Shown here one piece after another: positions 24,618-34,943 of a DNA stretch of 64,000 nt. The notes under the pieces were generated by a model. That model made no database searches. It was not told the origin of the DNA and saw only the letters and a list, made by a program, of their open reading frames with translations. The stretch spans positions 1,736,001 through 1,800,000 of the forward strand of contig BSBN01001251.1 in assembly GCA_027924645.1 (NCBI GenBank). Direction: 5' to 3'. The DNA is from Cunninghamia lanceolata (lineage: Eukaryota > Streptophyta > Pinopsida > Cupressales > Cupressaceae). Positions within the stretch are counted from its first letter, which is position 1, and the number at the start of each line of letters is the position of its first letter. The position numbers and the translations under genes are program-made.

Positions 24618-27083
24618 ATGGCTACTCCAAATGTTGTAAAGATTTTTGATAGGCCTTGAACCAAATTTAAGAAACATCCCTAATAATCTCTAGAAGTGGA
24701 CCCTTTAGGTACATTTTCCAGCATTCTGCATGGGGCTTTGCATGTTGAAGACATTAGGGCATACATTCATGCGAACATTGAAGAGTTTCGAGAATCCAAG
24801 CTATCAGATATCTATCACAATTAGTTAATAGATGACTCTTTTGATCTCAAACCTCAGTATTAGGCTATCCGAGACAAATATTTCGCACAATGCATTCATT
24901 TCCCCTATTTTCTGGAAGATGAATGGGTCCGGTACATTTTGAGCATAATACATGACAACTTCATGTGGTTGAACAGGCCATTTAAGATCACTAAGGATGC
25001 CATTAGGATAGTAACTGGATTACACTCAACTGGTGGGATGCCTACTCTTAAATCTGTCAAAAACCAAATTGTAAGTGAGGCTACCGGATCAAAGTTTGAT
25101 AAAAGAGCAATGACAATTGAGGATATCACAGATCTGGATATCAAGTTTGCATCAATGATAATTAGATATAAGATATATCACTCCAGTAGGGAGAATTCAG
25201 TATCCAGAACTGCTGTATATACTACTTATGAAATGTTGAGGAAGAATGCAGACTATGATCTTTGTGAGCTCCTTCTAGACCAACTTTTGGAAAATCTGCA
25301 GAAGATAAAGAAGGACAAGAAGAACTCCTTCAAATATGGTGGCTTGATACTTTGTCTATTCTTCTACTACATGAATGAGCTACTCAGATCTAATGGGTGG
25401 ATATGGCAAAATGACAGACCAGTAGCAATTCAAATCAGAGACTATCTACATGGAATTGGTAATGCCGATGCACAGAATACAGCACTCTGGGGGTACTTTA
25501 AGAACTTTCAGAACATGATGCAAGCCAGAGAGAGAATTCCCCAATCCTTAGTTAAAAAGTATAAGGATACAATCTGCTTTATGGTAGAAACTGATCAGTG
25601 CCTAATGGAGGCAATGGAGCCAAGGGTAGTCTAGGTCATGCCAATGGGGTATGAAGTGGATGAGAAAATTGTAGAGCTGCATGTTTAGCACATGCTAGGT
25701 CAGCCCAAGGATCCCAAGGCGGAAAGGTTTGGAACCTTTGAAGAATTAAGTGTAAAAATCCATGTGGAGCTCAAACAACCGGAGATAAAGAGAAAAGTGA
25801 GAAAAGAGGTAGAAGAATTTGCCAAGAGGCATAGAATTTCAAAAGAGTCACTTGATGCCAACAGAGAGAAAATGGAAAGGGCAGAAAAAGAAAAGCAAGA
25901 AACTGGAAAATAAAGTGCTCCGATGCAAGCCCCCTCTCAGACTAGATCAACCAAAAGCTCTGCACCTGCCACTTCCAAGGGTCAAAAGGCTTCAAAACCG
26001 GAAGCTCAAACATCCAGAAAAGGAGAGAAGAGAACCAAGAAAAAGGCAACAAGGTCTTACACAAGCCAAAAGGATGAAGAAGAGACAGAATCAGATGAGG
26101 AAGTAAAGACAATGAAGAAGAAGAAGAAAGTATCCAGAGAAGATAAGGAGGCAGAGGCAGAAGAGTTTGTTGAAAGGCCCACTCTGTCCTTAGATGATGT
26201 AGTTAAAGCCATTACTATGGATGGGAACCTACAACCAATAACAGAATTCTATGATGCATATAATGATGCAAATAGAAAGATCTTGGAGGAAGCCACAGTT
26301 AAGTACTTGAACATATACAATAAGGCTTTTATTGAAATCATATCTCTCATTCCCAAAATCCTAGAGAAGGAATTAGAGATAAGAAAGAATAATGCTAGGG
26401 CAAAGGATATTGAGATCCGGGAACAAATAGCCATTCAGCTCTTTCCTTCAATCACTTTGAAGCAAATGAACATGGTCTTCAAAGATTGCAAGGATGAGTT
26501 TAGGAGCAAAGCTAGAATGAATCAACTTATGCTTAGAGAAACTGATAAAGTGGCAAAAGAAACTGAAGAGATCCTCAGGAATGCCTATAAAAGATTCAAT
26601 ATTCATGTCATAGAGGACTTAGGTGATGAAACCTCTACCATGGATGACAAGGAAGAAACTACTGAGACAGTGGCAGAAGAGGCAAAAGATACTTGTGAAG
26701 TAAAAGCTAAGGACTTAGATTCCTCTACTCTAGAAGAGGAAGTCCAAGGAGAAGTAAATTTGGATTCTCCAATAGTCTCTAGATCTAAAGGAGAAGAAAG
26801 TTTAAAAGAAAAATCCAGTCAAGAAGAACAAGTAAAGGGAAGAGAAGAAGAGTCAAGGACAGAAAAAACTACAGATGACAATGGTAAGGCTGCAGAAGGG
26901 GAGAAAATTATGTCTCCGGTAAGAGACACAGCAGAAGCAGTCAAGGATTTCTTGACCAAAGAAATGATGGAATTTGATGAACCAGAGTTGCTTCAAGGTC
27001 CATTCAATTTTGATTCCCTCTCTTCGGTGCAAACCATGAAGCTAGCATCTTCACTCAAGCTAAGGCAAAAGAAAAAATGCTAA
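24618..27083 (+). pseudogene. Element C ORF2, large protein of unknown function
   Basis: The ATG at 24618 (MATPNVVKIFDRP) opens a frame of about 820 codons broken by eight stops but no frameshift up to 27083. The stops are TGA, two TAA and two TAG near the start, TAG at 25632 and 25686, and TAA at 25911. Open parts are 24939-25634, 25692-25913 and 25923-27083. The first third is globular, with FMWLNRPFKITKDAIRIVTGL, and resembles proteins annotated in plants as 'putative plant transposon protein' (an impression, not a search result). The middle is Lys/Glu/Ser-rich and the last third is highly charged and acidic. No enzyme motif or membrane segment is visible. It lies where SIRE elements have an env-like gene, but I see no envelope features. 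Confidence 0.7.
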
Positions 27084-27640
27084 AGTCTCACATGGAAGAC
27101 TGTGAGCTCATAGAAACTACATTCAGTGTACTGGAAAAGATCATGCCATCCTTCCAAAAGGATCCTATAGCATCCACATCTAGTAATCTAAAGTCTCTTG
27201 TAAATTCTGTTAATACATACTTTGATTCTTTAGAGAAAGCAGCAGAAGAGAAAGTCAGGAAAGAATTTTTGGATAAGAGATTCTCTAAAGTAAAGGGTCT
27301 AATCTCAAATGACAGTAGAGTTATGGATATTAGGATAAAGAGTTTAGAAAATGCTCTCAAAGATGGTGGAAAGATTTATAAATTTTGTTTATCTTGCTCC
27401 AAAGTGACCAAAGATGTTGATAAGAAAGTAAAAGAGCAAGAAGATAAACTACTAAGTTTGTCTCAAAGTTTTGATCCTCTCTCATCTCCTGTAATCAATC
27501 AAGAATGTCAGACTATTGCAGTCTTGAATGAAATTAAGAAACTTGAGAAGGAAAAGAAAAGAATAAGTAGGTTGAGTGAACTTAGAGGGATCATTATCCC
27601 TAAGTTAGAGGCCATGCATGAGGCCCTAAGTGATGCTTAG
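27077..27640 (+). pseudogene. Element C ORF2, C-terminal coiled-coil part
   Basis: Overlaps the end of the previous frame by seven bases at an A-rich run (GAAAAAATGCTAA). It is probably the same protein after a one-base frameshift near 27045. The 187 codons are rich in Lys, Glu and Leu, with heptad-like stretches (VDKKVKEQEDKLLSL and LNEIKKLEKEKKR). The TAG stop at 27638-27640 is followed by non-coding DNA. A programmed frameshift is possible but unproven. Confidence 0.65.
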
Positions 27641-28038
27641 ACTACAGCCCGGACCAGTGATCCGACAGATCTAAAAAGGGCATAAGCTTTTGCATTCTTG
27701 TTGAGTGGTCACATCTCAATTTTGGATAGGATGAAGAATAGTTGGGCAATAGAAGTGGTACAGCTAAAGACCACTTTTTCAGATATATTTCAGTATATGT
27801 AGGGAAAACATGTATATATATGCGGCTAAGTATAGATTTTTTGGAAATTTTGGTGTACGGATCCCACCCTTTGCCATTGATGTCAAAGGGGGAGTGAGGA
27901 GTAGTGAAAAATGAGGAGCCCAGCTAAGGGGGAGCTCCAGAAAATGTACATAAGAATAGAGCATTAGCCAAGGGGGAGTATAGTGTGACACTTAGTCATT
28001 TTTCACTAAGTGTTGCCATCAATGCCAAAGGGGGAGAT
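27641..28038 (+). other. Element C 3' untranslated region and polypurine tracts
   Basis: Non-coding. AAGGGGGAG-type tracts occur near 27886, 27926 and 27970, and the terminal one (AAAGGGGGAGA, 28027-28037) directly precedes the 3' LTR. Confidence 0.8.
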
Positions 28039-29145
28039 TGTTGGCAAGAGACACTATATGGCTTCATGAGTGTTGTCATTGATGGCAACAAAATTCATCC
28101 CACCCATCCGTAGAACATGGTGTGCCTATACCGGAAGTCAGATTGAAGAAGTGTTGTGGTCCGGTAAGCAAGAACAGAGCATGCAGCAAGGTCTGACAGT
28201 TAGGTCCGGATCTCTTAGAGAAAGTATCTTTGTAAAGTGTGAACTTGGGGAAGTCAAGAGGAATACATTGAATGATAGATTCCAAGGATTGAGCCTCCGG
28301 TGATGTAAGAGTGAAGAGATATGAGCATCTAAGTATTGGGGTCCGGTTTGGCAGAGTTGACAGAGGAAGAACTGACCGGCAGAGTATCAGACCTTAATCC
28401 GGATGAGTTGTTGATAGTGATTAAGATTCTTAAGGTATCATTCATGATTGGCCGACATAATTGATGACTTCTATAAGCATCTCCTTGATACGCATCACTT
28501 GATAAGAAAGGATTCAGCTGACAGATCAAAGTTTGGATAAATATTGACTGTTCTGGATGCCGACTAGAAAAAGGATGAAATTCGTTGTGCGGATATATAT
28601 ACCAAATGGATTTTGATGAGAAGGTGTGTGTAGAGTAGTGGTGTGTGCGAATAAAAGTAGAAGAATAGTGTGAAAGCAGTAAAGCAGGTCCGATATGTGA
28701 AAGGACAGCAGCACAAAAGAAGAGGAAGAATGAAGTGCAGTAGATCAGTATACAGAGCCTACCCGGAACTAAACTCCAGCATATGTGGATGCTTCTCATC
28801 AGCTCAAGTATCTTGTTACTCTCTTTATAACTTGTAGACATTGAGTCTCTTGTAGGCAGTGAGCCTCTTGTGAGCAGTGTACTCAGGCAGTGAGCCCTAA
28901 TTGGCAAGTGTCATTTTGTATTTCTATTCTTCTAATAGAGAATACATTCTTGGGTTAATCACCCTATGGTTTTCTTCCTTAACAGGGTTTCCATGTCAAA
29001 AACATTGTGTCATGTGTACTGAGTTTATTTCTGCTTTCATGTTCATTTAAGCTTATGTGTTTTGATACTATACTAGTTGATAAAGAAGAATAGAAAGTTA
29101 AAATAATTAAGATAACTGATTCACCCCCCCTCTCAGTTATCAACA
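28039..29145 (+). repeat. Element C 3' LTR
   Basis: Starts TGTTGGCAAGAGAC, ends CAACA and is followed by CCATC. Same length as the 5' copy. Confidence 0.94.
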
Positions 29146-29322
29146 CCATCTGCATAATCCTTCACCTTTGCTGGGTCGATAGAATATCCTACCTCAGGGA
29201 CCCTTGTTCTTGGGTAGGTTTTCCTTGGTTGCGCGGGCGCTGAAGCATATGATTTGTTGTTTAACAGCTTATCAATTGACTCATAAATTCTAAGTCCCTC
29301 CTGAGGAGACTATGTTTCAGAC
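29146..29322 (-). pseudogene. Unrecognised minus-strand ORF, N-terminal part
   Basis: ATG at 29322, opening MSETxSPQEGLRIYESID with one TAG at codon 5 (x). The frame runs to 29146, where element C has inserted, and continues in phase at 21798. Pro/Arg-rich middle (APAQPRKTYPRTRVPEVGY). No domain recognised. The start lies in the 3' flank of gypsy element E, on the same strand, so it may be an extra ORF of that element or a separate fragment. Confidence 0.45.
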
Positions 29323-29849
29323 ATATCTGTATCTGTGAGGAGAATGTGGGAAGCTTTGACATAGGAAAGAATGAAACTGCTTAACAAGAGTGATACTTAG
29401 CTAAAAGGCGCTTGCTAGGGATAGAATTCGGATGCAATAGTGATTCAAAGCAGAGAGATAGAAACAAATGAGAGCTACACTTAGGATTTAACACTAACTC
29501 ATTGGGGCTTATGAAGGTAATCAATGACACATCCTATCTTATTAATGGCATTAATGCTAAGAAACAGCTAGTGTATCTTTTTGAAATCTACATGGAACGG
29601 AGTGTCAGATATGTTACGGGAGTGGCTATCTTTTCTGAAAAGTGTGTACTTCCAGGGAATTTGGGGATTACCGAACAACCTTAATGAATGCGAGACAAAA
29701 AGAGAAGGGGCTTTGCATTCCTGACATGTGTTCACCAAACACTTATTGAAAGGGAAAGCGGGAAAAGGAAGTAGGAAAATAGGAAAGCAAGAATAGGAAA
29801 AGAAACTAACTAACTATGATACATTAAGAGCCCCTCCTTAATTTAAATG
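29323..29849. other. No gene seen; 3' flank of element E
   Basis: Mixed sequence between the unrecognised ORF and the end of E's integrase. I searched for a copy of E's 5' LTR (35921-37561) and saw none, so E's 3' LTR is missing or too diverged to recognise. Confidence 0.4.
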
Positions 29850-30990
29850 TTTCAAGTAGATCCCATTTACTGGAATCTCTTCAAGTTCCCCATCCATGGT
29901 CTCCAGTTCAAATGAATTTTGTTGCTTGTAGGAACGAATTTTGTAAGGACCCATCCATAATGATTCAAATCTGATGTGTCGACCTAGCTTAGCAGCTCTT
30001 TCATCCCATTTCAATACTAGAGAGCCAACCTCAAAAAAGGGATTTGAAGTCTTCCTATCAAATAGTCCTTAACCATTTTCTAATGTTTCATCAGTGACTC
30101 ATGTGCCTTTTCTCTTTTTTCTTGCACCTCCAGCAGTTCAGCAAGTCTAACTTGCATGGGGCCATTCTCTTCAATTTCTATCTGTTTTAACAATTACAAA
30201 GCAGGGATCTCTAAGCTCAGTGGTATTACTGTTGGTTTACCATAAACTAATTCATAGGGAGATATTTTAGTCACTTGCTTTGGTGTGATCCTATCAGCCC
30301 ACAGTGTTGTATTAAGTAGTTTATGCCACTCTCTATGATAATTGGTCCCTATCCTTTTTATGAGTCTGATAAGGTTCTTGTTAGTAGACTCTGCCAGACC
30401 ATTACCTTGGGGGTAATAATTTGAAGAAGTCTTTAAATAAATCCCATTCCTTAATGCAAACTCAGATAATTTGGCTCCCAAAAATGCTTTAGTATTATCT
30501 GATATAATGGTATGAGAAGGACCAAACCGAGTAGTTATCCCTTCTAGAAACTCTAAAATGACTTTTTTTGTTGCCTCTTTGAGTGGTACTGCTTCACTCC
30601 ACCTGGTAAAGTAATCTGTTGCTGTGAGGATCCATTTGTGTCCCATACTTGATACTAGATTGATCATACCAATAAAATCTAGACCCCATTGAGCAAAGGG
30701 TTCATCCACAACTATGGGGCTTAGAGGCATTGCTACATTTCTCCTTTTGGGTGTATGAAACTGACAAGCCTGGCATTCTTTAACTAGCTGATAGCAATCT
30801 GTAAATAGAGTGGGCCAAAAATATCCTACTTGAGTTACTTTGATTACAGTGGTCCTTGCTGAAAAGTGTCCACCTGAGGCTCCATGGTGTAATTCATGTA
30901 GTATTCTTTGAGCTTCATCCTTCTCTATACATCTCAAGAGTATACCATCAACATTTCTTCTAAATAGAATATGGTCAATTAGTATAAAAT
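29850..30990 (-). pseudogene. Element E integrase
   Basis: Gypsy integrase with a 247-codon open frame (30937-30194). The zinc-binding HHCC domain (LHHGASGGHFS ... CYQLVKECQACQFH) and the DDE core (WGLDFIG, IISDNTKAF, GLAESTNKN) keep all expected residues. The ISPYELVYGK motif follows. After TAA near 30191 the C-terminal region continues in pieces to about 29850 (motifs LEVQEKREKAHESL and FVPTSNKIHL). No chromodomain seen. Confidence 0.88.
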
Positions 30991-31000
30991 GGGCCCCTTG

Positions 31001-31717
31001 CTACCTATAGTATCTTCTCTTATCATGGGAGAGCTCATTTGGGAAAATCCCATACTTCATAAACTGTATCCTATTTTTGACCCAAGAGTCTTGGTCAACC
31101 TCTTGGAGTTTCAATACATTTTCACTTTCTATTTCTTCAGTCATTATTCTCTCCATGTCTTGAGTCATATATTGGCACAATCCTTTGCCTCTGACTAACT
31201 TGGTGGGTCTTACTTCTACATCATACTCTAGGATCTTTGTGATCCAATTAGCTCTTTTCTCAGTGAGCTCACCCTCCATAATATATTCTCTTACACCAGG
31301 GTGAGCCACTAATACCATAATCTTATTTCCTGTTACCATATGTCTAAATTTTTTAAGGGCTTTTACCATGGCATATGCTTGCTTCTCCACAAAATTATAT
31401 CTAGCCTCATATTCCCTGAGAGTTCTGGAGAAAAAGACTATTGGGTGTTCTCCTTCTTTCTGATCATCCTTCTGAGTTAAAACAGTAGCAACACTGAATT
31501 CTCCCCCATACACATACATTATGAAAGATTTAGAAAAATCTAGGTTTCTGAGTACTGGGGCTGTTGAAATGGCTTTCTTGACTTCTTTAAAAGCTTGTCT
31601 TCCTTCTACAGTCCATTTGAAAACTAGATTTTTCTTAAGAAACAGTGTCATTGGTCTTATTAGACCTACAAAATCATATATGAATCGGCTAACAAAGTTG
31701 ATTTTTCCTAGAAAGGA
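31001..31717 (-). pseudogene. Element E RT-linked RNase H, catalytic residues lost
   Basis: The RNase H fused behind RT is open from 31651 to 31001, with FKWTVEGRQAFKEVK, IVFFSRTLREYEARY and FVEKQAYAMVKAL. The first Asp position reads YVYGGE where YxDAS is usual, and a later position reads LVAHPG where VDH is usual, so two catalytic Asp are gone although the frame is open. This suggests relaxed constraint, with the task left to the other RNase H at 32930-33300. Confidence 0.8.
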
Positions 31718-32660
31718 TTAAACTGCTTTCTTGTTGACTGGTAGAGATAGGTTCATTATGGCTGTGACTCTTTCTGGATCAATAGAGACCCCTTCCTCTG
31801 ACACTATATGCCCTAATAGTTTACCCTGAGGTACTGCAAAGATACATTTCTTGGGATTTAGAGATATTCCAAACTCTTGACATTTCTTAAAAATAGCCTC
31901 TGAATGGTCAAAATGATCTATAGCATTCTTAGAAAAAATAGTGAGGTCATCTAGATAAATTAGAATAATTTTATTTATAAGTTTCCCAAATGCTACATCC
32001 ATTGCTTTTTGAAAGGTAGCTCCATCATTTGAAAGGCCAAAAGTTATTTTAGCATATGCAAATGTTCCCCACTTTGTAGTGAATGTAGTCTTATGCTGAT
32101 CTTCATCTACTAACCAAATCTGATTGTATCCAGAGAAACCATCCAGCTAGGAAAACCTTTCTGACCTAGCCATAGTCTGTAAAATCTGTTCCATAGAGGG
32201 CAGGGGATAATGATCTTTCAAACATTCTCTATTCAGATCCCTGAAATCTACACAGACTCTTATGTCACCATTCTTCTTTCTTACTGGCACTAGGTTTGAT
32301 ACCTAGGTTGAATGCTTAATTGGAAAAATAATCTTTGATTCTAGAAGCTTTTGCAGCTCATCCACCATTAAAGGTTCAATTCTAGGATTCACTAGCCTTT
32401 GCTTCTATCTGACTGGTTTAGACCCTTCAGTAAGCTCTATGGTGTGTTGGATGATATCTCTATTATAGCCATGGAGGTCCTCATTGGTCCAAGCAATCAC
32501 CCTATCATATTTTTCACACAAATCAATTAGCCTTTCCTTTTCTTCTTGGGTTGTAGAATTACCAATTTTCAACTTTCTTCCTTCACTAACTTGGATCTCA
32601 GAATAATCTTCCTTATTTACCTAAAACCTCCTCTTCTCTAGGCTTACATCCTCTGGGTCA
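31718..32660 (-). pseudogene. Element E reverse transcriptase
   Basis: Gypsy RT (RVT_1). Readable motifs are PVRKKNGDIRVCVDFRDLN, HYPLPSMEQIL, FGLSNDGATFQKAMD, the catalytic YLDD (about 31945-31956), KKCIFAVPQGKLLGHIV and ERVTAIMNL. Stops include TAG where the family has Gln in FSQLDG (about 32150). The last 94 codons (32002-31718) are open, then TAA. Confidence 0.87.
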
Positions 32661-32929
32661 AACAAGTTTTCTAAAGTAATTAGGCCTTAGGGAGTTTATT
32701 TGATTTCAGCTGGGTAATTTGATCACCATAAGCTTCCTCAATTTTAGGATGTAATTGATCAGCAAATTCTCCTAATTGTTGTAAGAATGAGAGTACTTGG
32801 AAATCATTATCAAAAACTTGCCAATTTTGGTCATTATCTGGGATAGTTGGTCTTACTATAACTTTGACTGACTCATTGTTAACTAACAGATCACTTGTTG
32901 GGTCAAACGGTGAACCAATCTGTGTCATT
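32661..32929 (-). pseudogene. Element E linker between extra RNase H and RT
   Basis: 82-codon open stretch following the RNase H in the same frame, ending in TAA. No domain recognised; it probably joins the two enzymes in the polyprotein. Confidence 0.5.
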
Positions 32930-33300
32930 CTATCTACCTCAGAATTTTGGGCTCTGGGAACTACCTCAATATTGAAAGCCTCAAAACCATCTATCAGGTC
33001 CTAAATTCTGTGCCTATAGGATCTCATTCTCACATTTTTGGCTATAGCTTTCTCTCTGATTTGTTTTACTACCAGTTTTGAATCTCCTCTTACTATCAGA
33101 TTCTTTATCCCCTTTTTCTTTGCCAACATGAGTCCATGCACCAAAGATTCATATTCGGCATCATTATTGGTATAGGCAAACTGAAAGCGAATGGCTCTTA
33201 GAATTTTCTCACCATTTGGGGTAGTGAGGCAAATTCCTGCTCCAACACCATTTTTACTCCTAGCCCCATCAAAATTGAGGGTCCAGATTTCTAAGTTTCT
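32930..33300 (-). pseudogene. Element E additional RNase H, upstream of RT
   Basis: RNase H type I fold read on the minus strand from WTLNFDGARSKNGVGAG, through TNNDAEYESLVHGL and IVRGDSKLVVKQI, to VVPRAQNSEVDRM. All four acidic catalytic positions (D-E-D-D) are kept; one TAG lies about 30 codons before the end. The style (TNNxAEYE, GDSxLV) matches the 'archaeal-like' RNase H of plant Tat gypsy elements (family knowledge). In those it normally lies between RT-RNase H and integrase. Here it lies between protease and RT. Confidence 0.83.
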
Positions 33301-33417
33301 TTCAGATTCTTGACTTTGTGATGTTTCTTTCCTTAAAACATTAGGAATTTCTTAGTCTTCTTCAAATATGACATAAGTGCCTAGAACTGTAGAGTCATAA
33401 TTTCCATAGGGATCACT

Positions 33418-33990
33418 CTACATCATAGTCAATAACTGATTATTCTCTTCTTCCTGTTGGTCATGCTCAGTCCAGTCACCCAACTCTTCAACAAAGATTC
33501 TCTCTTCTTTATTCAGCATAGAATGGGATGCTTCTAATTTTGGGGTTGGTTCATTTGTGATATGGTCTTTGGATAATGGCTCAGATAGTATTTTCATCTT
33601 TGTCCCATATTTGGTTCTCAGGATGAGGTGTGACCAATCTAGTGACATGTAACCTCCTATTTTGGCTGTGAAATCTCTGGACAAGCATAAACCGAATACA
33701 AGGGGAATATCTATGAGTACCACATCCTGGTTGACAATTATATTGGGGCAAGTATATAGTTGTAATGGAAGTTGTTTGATTTTTCCTATTGTTTGAACAG
33801 ATTTTCCATCCAACTGCATGACCCCTCTTGTAAGTGGCTCATATTTTATCTTTAAAGCATCTGCTCTCTACTTTGGCATTACTGTAGTACTGGCCCCAGA
33901 GTCTATCATTGCATTATGCAGCAGTTTCTTCCCAACTATTAGAGTCAAATAAAAGGGATCTGGTTTAGATTTACCTATCTCAAGTGCATT
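33418..33990 (-). pseudogene. Element E protease
   Basis: Aspartic protease with AMIDSGASTTVMPK (about 33880-33930), catalytic DSG intact. A 133-codon open frame (33819-33418) follows, with QLYTCPNIIVNQDVV. It ends in TAG. No RNase H or RT motif intervenes before 33300. Confidence 0.75.
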
Positions 33991-34943
33991 GTTCAACAGA
34001 GTTGTTGTCTGTAGAGGTATAGTATTTTTGAGCTAAAGCTTCCCTTTATCAGTAGGTCCTCCTCTAGCACCAATGTATTTAGGGACTTCTTGGTCTTGCA
34101 GAGCTTCTTGTAACAGTGTCTTCTGCTCAGGAATAGCTAACATATCCCATAGTGATACATGTGCTGGAGTTCTTTTTAGCTAGTCCACCACGTTCACAGG
34201 TCCTAATGCTTGGGTCTTTGAATAATAAGGGTGCCTTCTCTTTTCTAGAACCTGTCCTAAGGCTACTTGATTCTGCACAGACTGAGGCATTTCTTGCCTA
34301 GAGACTGTGTTGTGATGATTTTGAAATGGAGGAGCTCCCATGATCTCATTATTAGTGACTTCAGGCTGCTCCACCATTCTCCTCTTTGATCTGGTCTAAT
34401 AGTCTGACTACACCAATGGTTTCTTTGAAGTAGATGCCTCCTTCAAAAACATTGAATCTTCCTCTTCAATCCATGAAAATAAAGCATGCTCAGGGGCTAT
34501 TTCATCTTCCTATTGTATGGACATCCCTTGCATCTGGGCCACCATGACTACATTTTGAACACCAGGGGACTAATATGGTGGGGTGTTGGAAGTTGAGAAT
34601 TGTCCTTCTAACCCTCTCTATTTTGCTATCTTTTGCTGCAAATTACCTCTGGGACAGTCTCTGGGCATATGGGCATTGTTGTAGGGAAAGCACCAAGCAT
34701 TTGTGCCATCTGCTAAGTTATTTTGTCCTAGAACTATTTCTCTGTTGGGATTAGGAGGAACAGTTTGTAGAGGTGTAGGAACTGAAACCAACTAGTTTGA
34801 AGACTGGGGATTAGTTTGCCTTTGAGGGCCTTGATATTGATTTGGCTAAAAGGGAGGCCTATTTCCTTGATAACCTTGATAAGGAGGCTTTGGATAGGGA
34901 TTTTGTTGTCTCTTTAGATTAATTATCTCATTTGAGAAGGTTC
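33991..34943 (-). pseudogene. Element E gag C-terminal region
   Basis: Decayed Pro/Gln-rich region with several stops. A degenerate zinc knuckle, WCFPYNNAHMPRDC, lies near 34690. An open stretch (34377-34180) has no recognised domain. Confidence 0.6.

Larger units (their letters stand above)
21799..29145 (+). mobile_element. Element C: complete non-autonomous LTR retrotransposon
   Basis: C is 7347 bp with LTRs of 1107 bp each (21799-22905 and 28039-29145), TG...CA ends (the 5' TG has mutated to TA) and a perfect 5-bp target duplication, CCATC, at 21794-21798 and 29146-29150. Primer site and polypurine tract are canonical. The 5.1-kb interior holds a coiled-coil plus zinc-knuckle gag and a long second ORF, but no protease, integrase, RT or RNase H motif in any frame. 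It must use enzymes from other elements. Gag similarity to SIRE/Maximus-type copia elements suggests the partner lineage (inference). Confidence 0.93.

Noticed and set aside
24618..27640. Element C ORF2 as a retroviral-type envelope gene
   Set aside because: No signal peptide, transmembrane segment or glycosylation-rich ectodomain is visible. Position alone is not enough.
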